A stretch of 6,700 nucleotides of DNA from JANNRW01 sp031401815. GTDB lineage: Bacteria > Desulfobacterota > Desulfuromonadia > Geobacterales > DSM-12255. The DNA lies in assembly GCA_031401815.1 (NCBI GenBank), contig JANNRW010000017.1:1-6700 (forward strand), in the 5' to 3' direction. Shown here piece after piece: positions 1 through 6,214 of the stretch. Under the pieces are notes generated by a model. The model did no database searches. It had not been told where the DNA came from and saw only the letters and a list, made by a program, of their open reading frames with translations. Made by a program: the position numbers and the translations under genes. How positions within the stretch are numbered: the stretch's first letter is position 1; each line of letters opens with the position of its first letter.

Positions 1-451
1 CCTCGACCTTGGTTCGGCCATACAGGGAAATTGGATCAAGTGAGGATTCCTCAGTACAGAAAACGTCACCACTTTTCGTGCCATAACCGCTGTTGGTGGT
101 GGGATAGACGATCAATTGCTCCTTGCTCCTCAATTTGGTGATCAATGAAATCGCATCACGATTGGTTGAGATGGCCATGTACGGATCCAGATCGCAGGCC
201 GGGGCACCGACTATGGCAGCCAGTGGTATGATGACATCGGCGTTTTTTATTAATGGTTTCAATACCGATTCATCACGGACATCTCCACGTATGAAGTCAA
301 AATCCGGATTCGCACAGAGATGATTAAGGTTCTGCTCCCCATAGATCAGCGAATCCAGTGCAGTGACACGATATCCAGCATCCAGCAGGTGTTCACACAG
401 GATAGAACCGAGATAGCCTGCGGCACCGGTTACAAGAACACATTTTTTCAT
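1..451 (-). CDS. NAD-dependent sugar epimerase/dehydratase (extended SDR), N-terminal part, cut by window edge
   Basis: Open frame from an ATG at 451 to the left edge without a stop: 150 residues of a protein that is usually about 300-340 residues long. Extended short-chain dehydrogenases of this kind interconvert or dehydrate nucleotide sugars in the cytoplasm. Visible are the Rossmann motif TGAAGYLG (residues 8-15, GxxGxxG), an acidic residue closing beta 2 (D33 in ALDSL), which favours NAD over NADP, GDVRD at 56-60, the cofactor-side segment PLAAIVGAP at 76-84, and the catalytic YxxxK (Y144, K148 in LYGRTK). The catalytic Ser/Thr position lies in YPTTNSGYG (116-124) and is probably T119. 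The start is supported by AGAGGA at 458-463, 6 nt upstream. It is last in the visible gene order, 55 nt after the radical SAM gene. Hand-counted lines are mostly richer in G+C than in that neighbour. The class is clear; the exact substrate cannot be read, since the substrate-binding C-terminal half is missing. Confidence 0.93.
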   Translation of the reverse strand, partial: MKKCVLVTGAAGYLGSILCEHLLDAGYRVTALDSLIYGEQNLNHLCANPDFDFIRGDVRDESVLKPLIKNADVIIPLAAIVGAPACDLDPYMAISTNRDAISLITKLRSKEQLIVYPTTNSGYGTKSGDVFCTEESSLDPISLYGRTKVE

Positions 452-506
452 TTAAAGTCCTCTATCTGCTGTCATGTAAAATATTGCATACACAAGTCAA
501 TATGCT
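452..506 (-). other. Longest intergenic gap of the operon, with the epimerase ribosome binding site
   Basis: 55 nt between the radical SAM stop and the epimerase start, the only gap above 20 nt. It contains AGAGGA (458-463) serving the epimerase. A weak 5-bp inverted repeat, gcata (486-490) and tatgc (501-505) with a 10-nt loop, and a TTGACT hexamer (minus strand, 495-500) are present, but neither makes a convincing terminator or promoter. The gap also coincides with the step from A+T-rich to more G+C-rich coding sequence, so it may be a cassette border. Confidence 0.5.
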
Positions 507-2147
507 TCAGATTTTGAGTTTGCGTAAATAAATTGCTAATCTAAATGGGATTATCTCAGAAATAATGATACAAGCCAGATACAGGTAATAATTCTTACCT
601 GCAAATCTGATATGGGACAAGCAATGTTTACAGGTTACAGTCGCAACTACACCAAATAATTTCCGGATCAATCCATCTTCCGATAATATATTGTCAATAG
701 AAGATAATTGATGGCACCAGGGGCATTTTATTTTTACGTATTTACGACCTTTGATTGTTGAATCGGAATAAACCTCTGTTGGTGCATATTTTACATATCT
801 TCGATAGAAATATCGCACAACCGAAGTCATTTTTAGATACTGCATTTCATTCATTGAATACGTAAAATTTATTGGGGTACCGCCTGGCAATTCGTCTTTT
901 AAATATAATAATTTATCAGCGATAATACCTTTTGCGAGACATTTCTGGTAAATCGCGCTGTTCGGGTATGGAACAATAACTGCCAATCCGACTTGATCTG
1001 AACAATTGTTCTTCCAATATTCCAGTGTTTTCTTATACGTAGATTCAGTTTCAGCAGAATCTCCAAATATAAAAGATGCCTGCACATTCATGCCACATTT
1101 TCTTGTGAGCTTGTATGCATTGTCTATCTGTGCAGGAGTAATAGGCTTGTTCATACTTTTCAGGACAACTTCATCGTAACTTTCAAAGCCGTAGCTCATA
1201 GAAATGCAGCCAGCGTCTTTTAAGCGCAACAAGACTTTCTCAGTAACAGCGGAGACAATCCCCTGAATGGCAAAATGAATGTCACCTCCGATTTTTTCCC
1301 GTAAACTTTGAAACCGATCACAAAAATCAAAAGCTCTGTCCAGTTTGTTTAAGAAACAATCATCGTAAAGAAAGACTAAATTAATATTGTATTTTGGGAT
1401 TGAAATTTCAAGCTCGTCGAACAGATTAGCAAGTGAACGCTCCTGATACTTGTTTGTATGAAAACAGAAAGTGCAACTGTAAGGGCACCCCCTGCTTCCC
1501 ATAATCGGATAAGTACGCGGAAAATCCAATGTGCCGGTGTGAAAGAAAAACGGATTGTTGGCTGGTGTGTTGTCAAGCCACTCCTTAAAACCACATGATT
1601 CAAAATCCGGAAACGGAAGTAAATCCAAATCAAAAATCTGTTCTTTCAAAGATAATGTATCAATGTTAAGCGTGTTGTCAGAGTTCCAACGAAGTACCCC
1701 CTGCATTTTCTCGTCAGTACCGTTCATGATGCTTTGAATCAGACGCGGGAAAGTAAATTCACCATCTCCATGTATCCCATAGTCCGGATGGATGACATTC
1801 ATTACGAGTTCGGGCTCCGTTGTAACAATAATCCCACCCAGAATTGTCACAATATCATTGGAGTACTGCTTAACTGCGGACAGAATACTATTTAGCTCAT
1901 TGAAATATTTGGAATTTGCGCCAGTAGCAACAATTGAATATGAACCTGATTTTAACTTGTCCTGTATAACATCAGTATCCTTGCCTGTAGAATGATTCAG
2001 GTTCAGCACGTCGTATTGGATACTATTCGATTTTAAAGTGGCACATATATAAGGAATTCCGAGAGGGAACATATAGGAAAAGGTTGGAGTTTCAGAAGTC
2101 TTGCTCAAGTCCCATCTTGGGATAATTATAAGAACTTTTGCATTCAT
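507..2147 (-). CDS. B12-binding-domain radical SAM protein with C-terminal CxxC...CxxC (zinc-ribbon-like) module
   Basis: 546 residues. Residues 1-140 look like a cobalamin-binding Rossmann domain: MNAKVLIIIPRW start, FPLGIPYICATL at 27-38 and ILGGIIVTTEPE at 102-113. The classical DxHxxG loop is degenerate (LNHSTG at 50-55, His kept, Asp lost), so B12 binding is uncertain. A linker with LLPFPDFES (176-184) leads to the radical SAM core, where GCPYSCTFC gives the CxxxCxxC [4Fe-4S] triad C221, C225, C228. SYGFES (318-323) and ASFIFGD (357-363) match later barrel strands. Residues 475-509 add a four-cysteine module, CPWC (475-478) and CKHC (506-509), followed by a hydrophobic tail with basic end (about 520-546). 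Members of this superfamily do C-methylation, ring closure or other radical chemistry; the substrate here is unknown, presumably a sugar or lipid-linked glycan by context. Start chosen for TGGAGC with GGAG at 2156-2159, 8 nt upstream. The gene is A+T-rich. Confidence 0.93.
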   Translation of the reverse strand: MNAKVLIIIPRWDLSKTSETPTFSYMFPLGIPYICATLKSNSIQYDVLNLNHSTGKDTDVIQDKLKSGSYSIVATGANSKYFNELNSILSAVKQYSNDIVTILGGIIVTTEPELVMNVIHPDYGIHGDGEFTFPRLIQSIMNGTDEKMQGVLRWNSDNTLNIDTLSLKEQIFDLDLLPFPDFESCGFKEWLDNTPANNPFFFHTGTLDFPRTYPIMGSRGCPYSCTFCFHTNKYQERSLANLFDELEISIPKYNINLVFLYDDCFLNKLDRAFDFCDRFQSLREKIGGDIHFAIQGIVSAVTEKVLLRLKDAGCISMSYGFESYDEVVLKSMNKPITPAQIDNAYKLTRKCGMNVQASFIFGDSAETESTYKKTLEYWKNNCSDQVGLAVIVPYPNSAIYQKCLAKGIIADKLLYLKDELPGGTPINFTYSMNEMQYLKMTSVVRYFYRRYVKYAPTEVYSDSTIKGRKYVKIKCPWCHQLSSIDNILSEDGLIRKLFGVVATVTCKHCLSHIRFAGKNYYLYLACIIISEIIPFRLAIYLRKLKI

Positions 2148-2165
2148 TTGCTAAGCTCCAGTCTC

Positions 2166-3089
2166 TTATAGATTGTTTGAGTGGGACTTGATATTGTCTT
2201 CAAGTTCCCATCCAAACAGAAGTTTATTAATGTTCCGTGGAATCAGAGCAAGATCGCGACGTTCAATTCCTTTGTTAAGACGAATGTATTCAAACATGGC
2301 ATACAGCAAAGCCAAGACTGTGATGATAGCAGAAGGAAGCTCCAATGATTTTGCTTTCAATCTGTACAGACAGCATGGATATACACGGTTGGCAGGCGCC
2401 CAGTTGTAATATTTCAAAGTAAGCAAAATGTACTCTTCGAATTTTACAACTGGATCGTGGAAACCTAAAGTTTTGGCAGCATAATGCAGCCGATAAGATG
2501 ACAAATATTCAGAAAGATATATGACTTTGCGATTTCTTGTCAATCTTATCCAAAGATCATAATCTGATGCCTGTTGCAGCTTTTTGGAAATACCGCCAGT
2601 AGCCTCATATGCAGAACGACGAAAAAAAACTGACGGCTGTGCAATAAAATTATATACAGCCAGATAATCATAGTTGAATGGTTCTGTAGGACATTCTCCT
2701 ATCACAACACCATTTCGATCAATATAATGACAACGTCCATAAACCATTTCAACATCTGGCTGTTTATCAAATATATCCATTACTTTTGATACTGAATCAG
2801 CTTCATAGATATCATCTGATGCAAGCCAGGCAAAAAAATCACCCTGTGCCAAATCAAAACCCTTAATAATTGCATCTTCAGGCCCATGATCCTTTTCGGA
2901 AATCCACCTAAACTGACCTTCGTACTTATTCAATATTTCAATTGTTTCGTCAGTTGAACCACCATCAACAACAATATATTCGATATTTGGATAGTTCTGA
3001 TTTAGAACACTTTGAATAGTAGCTTCAATATATTGTCCCTGATTGTAAGAAGGGGTTATAACACTTATCAAAGGAACTGTGGGTTTCAT
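2166..3089 (-). CDS. Family 2 glycosyltransferase (GT-A fold)
   Basis: 307 residues. GT2 enzymes transfer a sugar from a nucleotide donor to a growing lipid-linked glycan at the cytoplasmic face of the inner membrane. The N-terminal GT-A domain shows PLISVITPSYNQGQYI (6-21), the donor-binding VVDGGSTDETI (40-50), SEKDHGPEDAIIKGF (64-78), the metal-binding DxD-like SDD (91-93), IAQPSVFFRR (149-158) and DYDLWIRL (176-183), where the acidic residues hold the usual catalytic-base position. A hydrophobic stretch at about 251-268 (LPSAIITVLALLYAMFEY) could be a membrane anchor. The ATG overlaps the stop of the preceding gene as ATGA (3086-3089) and I see no good Shine-Dalgarno sequence, so translation is probably coupled. 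It ends 18 nt before the radical SAM gene. Fold and family are secure; donor and acceptor cannot be read. Confidence 0.96.
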   Translation of the reverse strand: MKPTVPLISVITPSYNQGQYIEATIQSVLNQNYPNIEYIVVDGGSTDETIEILNKYEGQFRWISEKDHGPEDAIIKGFDLAQGDFFAWLASDDIYEADSVSKVMDIFDKQPDVEMVYGRCHYIDRNGVVIGECPTEPFNYDYLAVYNFIAQPSVFFRRSAYEATGGISKKLQQASDYDLWIRLTRNRKVIYLSEYLSSYRLHYAAKTLGFHDPVVKFEEYILLTLKYYNWAPANRVYPCCLYRLKAKSLELPSAIITVLALLYAMFEYIRLNKGIERRDLALIPRNINKLLFGWELEDNIKSHSNNL

Positions 3090-4324
3090 ATCATGCCGGA
3101 AATAGAGGGTATGAGATAGGATTCAAAAATTGAGGCCAGATTGTATTTGGCCTCATACAATTTTCTAGCGCTACAAGAATATAATTTATAATTATCAATC
3201 AATTGCCTGATATTTGATTCTAAATGCTTTAGAGATGTTACTGCAATACCAACTTGATTATCAGTTATAAAAGCATTCAAGTTTTGAGAACCACAGACAA
3301 TCACAGGTATCCCAAGTCGAAGAAAACCGACTAATTGGGCTGACGCATTTTCATTAAACTGGAAATTACTGTCAGATTCTCCATATCCGACAAAACCGAT
3401 ATCAAAATTATCCAAAAAACAGGAAAGTTCGGCATTATCATAAAACTCAGAAGTAACTACTGCCTTTCTTACTACTGCTTCTAATTTTTCATTAACTGCA
3501 TTTCCGCATAACTTCCCGTGCAGAAAAAGCTCCATGGAAGACGGCCAGTTTTGATATTCATCAATTAGTTCCACCGTCAATCTTATCTCCGAAAGCAAGC
3601 CACTCTGGATAATTTTCACAATATCAAAATAGTCCTTGCTCGCTCTTTTTGCCGCTGCAAACCTGCAAAATTCGGAATCGTTCAAGGCAACCGGTAGATA
3701 TAGAGTCTTATCAAAAACTTTATCTACAGATTTTTCGAGGAGATTTTTTCTATTAGCATCCTGGATCATCAGGACATCAGCATGCAATGCAGTGCCTGAA
3801 GTTATAAGCTTTTCCAGCAAACCATTCTGAATTCGCCAAGGAGCATCTTCTGCAAGGACATCAAAACTCCAGAATATGATAGGGCAGCCCTTAGAATATT
3901 TAACGGCAAAATATGGAGCAGTGTGATCTATTGCAATAATAATTTTCTTATTATGAATGAAAGTAAGATTTCGTATTTTCCATATCAGACGTAATTGCTT
4001 CACAGCATACAAGAACATTTTTTTAATTAGATAAAATATAAACCATACTGAGAGCGTTTTGTTTTCGCACGTTCCACTAGCGTCAATTTGCTTCGAATCA
4101 ATCTTCTCTATCACAATATGCTTACTGACACCAAGAGCCGACAAAGCAGTCCTAATGTAATATTCAACAAGATAGAGATGTTCCCCCCTGTCATCATCGT
4201 CAATATATATAACCTCGTCAAAGCTGGCTCTCAGATTCTGCAAAAAATCCAGCAAATGCGGATACATTCCTGAATCTTCTTTTTGATAACCTATAACAGC
4301 TACTGATGCCTTGATTTTATTCAT
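3086..4324 (-). CDS. Divergent GT-B-like glycosyltransferase (GT4-like C-terminal domain)
   Basis: 412 residues. The N-terminal half has alternating strand-like and helical segments (SVAVIGYQ at 7-14, EVIYIDDDD at 37-45, KIIIAIDHTAPYFAVKYS at 127-144, CPIIFWSFDVL at 147-157) as in the acceptor domain of GT-B enzymes. The C-terminal half resembles the donor domain of GT4-type polysaccharide glycosyltransferases: IIQSGLLSEIR (238-248), ELFLHGKL (265-272), a helix at NASAQLVGFLRLGIPVIVCG (326-345), then FITDNQVGIAV (352-362). The classical EX7E motif is not evident. Residues 91-115 are hydrophobic with scattered Lys/Arg and may sit on the membrane. It overlaps the methyltransferase stop by 8 bp (4317-4324) and the next gene by 4 bp; no strong ribosome binding site precedes it. 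Among the most A+T-rich stretches in the window. Assignment rests on the C-terminal half and gene context; substrate unknown. Confidence 0.78.
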   Translation of the reverse strand: MNKIKASVAVIGYQKEDSGMYPHLLDFLQNLRASFDEVIYIDDDDRGEHLYLVEYYIRTALSALGVSKHIVIEKIDSKQIDASGTCENKTLSVWFIFYLIKKMFLYAVKQLRLIWKIRNLTFIHNKKIIIAIDHTAPYFAVKYSKGCPIIFWSFDVLAEDAPWRIQNGLLEKLITSGTALHADVLMIQDANRKNLLEKSVDKVFDKTLYLPVALNDSEFCRFAAAKRASKDYFDIVKIIQSGLLSEIRLTVELIDEYQNWPSSMELFLHGKLCGNAVNEKLEAVVRKAVVTSEFYDNAELSCFLDNFDIGFVGYGESDSNFQFNENASAQLVGFLRLGIPVIVCGSQNLNAFITDNQVGIAVTSLKHLESNIRQLIDNYKLYSCSARKLYEAKYNLASIFESYLIPSISGMI

Positions 4325-5099
4325 GGCAACAGCAACTTGCGATTATACATGCGCCCCAACTGCAAGAAGAAAGTTCTTTCGACGTTATCCACTCAACAGA
4401 TTTGACTAGAGATAATCCTTCTGCCTGCAACATCATCCTTAATTCCGGTAAGAAGAGATATCGCATACGGTGTGTTTCCAGCAACTGTTCCACTTTACCT
4501 GACAACTTGTCAGTAATAATTACCTGATAGTTTACATCCACCACGTTTTCATTTAGATGCATCGCAGGCTCTGCAATTCTGACTACTTGAATGAAATCAT
4601 CTTCAAGACGTTTGACTCTCACAACTGGTGGATCGCTTAACACGGCCGGACCATACCAGCAATCAAAAATCAATAAACCACCATCTGACAAATGCTCTTT
4701 TGCAGTAACAATGGCAGCCAGAAGATCGTCATTTGTTGTCTGGTAACTCATCACATGGAAGAGAGAAATGACGACATCAAAATTCTTGCCTAGGCGAACG
4801 GTACGGACATCACCTTTTTGAAAACTTACGTTTGGCATAGTGGAATTGATTGATGCAAGACGGGCATTGGCAGCAGAGAGCATCTCTTCCGACATATCAA
4901 TACCTGTAATCTCGTAATCGAGCTTTGCAAGTTCAAAGTCGTGATTCCCTGTGCCACAACCAAGATTTAGAATAGTTTTGGCACCCGGACAATGTTGTTG
5001 AATGAGCTCATGGATGTATCGTGCCTCTGCAGCATAGTCCTTATCCTTATAGAGAAGGTTGTAATAACGGGCATAATTGCCGAAAACAGGAGTATTCAT
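4317..5099 (-). CDS. Class I SAM-dependent methyltransferase, likely sugar (N-)methyltransferase
   Basis: 260 residues. Motif I is ILNLGCGTGNHD (43-54), the acidic residue for the SAM ribose is D68 (GIDMS), the adenine-side motif is KGDVRTV (95-101) and motif IV/post-motif strands are FDVVISLFHVMSY (107-119) and GGLLIFDCWYGPAV (140-153). The N-terminal layout, ARYYNLLYKDKDYAAEARYI (10-29) before motif I, is strikingly like that of DesVI/TylM1-type deoxyaminosugar N,N-dimethyltransferases (recalled family pattern, not searched). Its position directly after the aminotransferase, with an ATGA overlap (5096-5099), fits N-methylation of the amino group made by that enzyme. O-methylation of a sugar is the main alternative. 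The start is supported by GAGAGGTG at 5105-5112. G+C in sampled lines is intermediate between the neighbours. The C-terminus is oddly rich in cysteine (C246, C251, C256-C258). Confidence 0.93.
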   Translation of the reverse strand: MNTPVFGNYARYYNLLYKDKDYAAEARYIHELIQQHCPGAKTILNLGCGTGNHDFELAKLDYEITGIDMSEEMLSAANARLASINSTMPNVSFQKGDVRTVRLGKNFDVVISLFHVMSYQTTNDDLLAAIVTAKEHLSDGGLLIFDCWYGPAVLSDPPVVRVKRLEDDFIQVVRIAEPAMHLNENVVDVNYQVIITDKLSGKVEQLLETHRMRYLFLPELRMMLQAEGLSLVKSVEWITSKELSSCSWGACIIASCCCHE

Positions 5100-6214
5100 A
5101 CAAGCACCTCTCTAACAGCGGAGGCAACCCTCTCCATCTGCTGTTCTGACAAAGCCAGACCACTCGGCAGATAGAAGCCACGCCGCGCCAGTCTCTCAGC
5201 TACCGGATAACTTTCACCAGTAAACAGCCCCATTTTTCTGAAGACCGGCTGTTCATGCATTGGCCAGAAAAAAGGTCGCGTACCTATACCTACAGCAGCA
5301 AGCCGCTTCATCGCCTCTTCAGCATCATAAGAGATGGAATCATCCAATACCAGACCATAGACCCAATAGATATTATCAGCATAGTCTGTTTGCTCAAGCG
5401 GGAGTTGCAGGCATCTGACATCCTTGAGAAGAGCCGTATATCGCTGCCCCATTGCCCGCTTGATTTCAACAAATTCATCCAGACGTTCAAGTTGCGCTAC
5501 ACCAAGAGCCGCTTGCATGTTGGTCATGCGGTAATTCCAGCCAAGCTCTTCATGCACAAAACGTTTATTTGCCTGAAAACAGAGATTGCGCAAACTACGA
5601 CAACGTTCGGCAAGCTCAGGGTCGTTACAGACCAGCATGCCACCTTCACCGGTTGTGATATGCTTGTTGGGATAGAAACTGAAGGTGCTTATATCGCCGA
5701 AACTTCCGCACGGCTTACCCTTGTAGGTCTGTCCATGTATTTCGGCCGCATCCTCGATAATCTTAAGACCGTGCTTTCGTGCCAGCACAAGAATCGGAGT
5801 CATATCGACCGGCAGGCCGTAAATATGTACTACCATTATCGCTTTCGTACGCCCTGTTATTTTTTCGGCAACTTGCTCAACATTCATATTCCATGTAACA
5901 GAATCAACATCAACCAGAACCGGTGTTGCTCCGGCGCGCACAATGGAAGCAGCGCATGAGATGATGGTAAAGGCAGGCAGTATCACCTCATCCCCAGGTC
6001 CCAGCCGGAGAGCCTGAACCGCAATATCCAAGGCACCTGAACCGTTTGCCACAGCTATGCCGTGGCTTCGTTCAACCCGCTTGGCAAAAAGTTCTTCAAA
6101 CTGCTTTACAAACGGCCCTTCAGAAGAAATCCAGCCGGTGTTAATACACTCAATAAGATACTTCTTTTCATTGCCATCCAGCAACGGCTCGTTTACAGGA
6201 ATTAAATTACTCAT
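5096..6214 (-). CDS. DegT/DnrJ/EryC1/StrS PLP-dependent sugar aminotransferase, GDP-perosamine synthase-like
   Basis: 372 residues, full family length. These fold-type I enzymes transfer an amino group, usually from glutamate, to a keto nucleotide sugar in the cytoplasm. PLP Schiff-base lysine is K184 in FYPNKHITTGEGGM (180-193); it is present, so this is an aminotransferase and not a ColD-type dehydratase, where His replaces it. Other cofactor residues are NGSGAL (57-62), IIEDAAEIHG (152-161, D155 to the PLP nitrogen) and STFSF (176-180). WNYRMTN (226-232) and GTRPFFWPMH (311-320) are typical of the family. The N-terminus, IPVNEPLLDGNEKKYL and then TGWISSEGPFV, resembles GDP-perosamine synthases (RfbE/Per), which aminate C4 of GDP-4-keto-6-deoxymannose; other 4-keto sugar donors remain possible. 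The gene overlaps the cupin by 8 bp (6207-6214) and the methyltransferase by 4 bp. The ribosome binding site is weak, suggesting coupling to the cupin. High G+C compared with downstream genes. Confidence 0.96.
   Translation of the reverse strand: MSNLIPVNEPLLDGNEKKYLIECINTGWISSEGPFVKQFEELFAKRVERSHGIAVANGSGALDIAVQALRLGPGDEVILPAFTIISCAASIVRAGATPVLVDVDSVTWNMNVEQVAEKITGRTKAIMVVHIYGLPVDMTPILVLARKHGLKIIEDAAEIHGQTYKGKPCGSFGDISTFSFYPNKHITTGEGGMLVCNDPELAERCRSLRNLCFQANKRFVHEELGWNYRMTNMQAALGVAQLERLDEFVEIKRAMGQRYTALLKDVRCLQLPLEQTDYADNIYWVYGLVLDDSISYDAEEAMKRLAAVGIGTRPFFWPMHEQPVFRKMGLFTGESYPVAERLARRGFYLPSGLALSEQQMERVASAVREVLV

Noticed and set aside
473..500. Possible promoter for the epimerase: minus-strand TTGACT with TACATG 16 nt downstream
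   Set aside because: The -10 matches the consensus at only about half its positions, and such hexamers are expected by chance in A+T-rich sequence.
486..505. Inverted repeat gcata/tatgc after the radical SAM gene as a terminator
   Set aside because: Only a 5-bp A+T-rich stem with a 10-nt loop and no clean T-run; it extends no further.
123..517. Two short plus-strand frames (123-323 and 320-517)
   Set aside because: The first is antisense to the epimerase; the second covers its start and the intergenic gap. Neither has a protein-like pattern.
5255..5959. Plus-strand open frame of 234 codons opposite the aminotransferase
   Set aside because: It lies wholly antisense to a well-supported gene with all catalytic motifs, its translation has no recognisable domain, and its length follows from codon bias of the G+C-richer gene.
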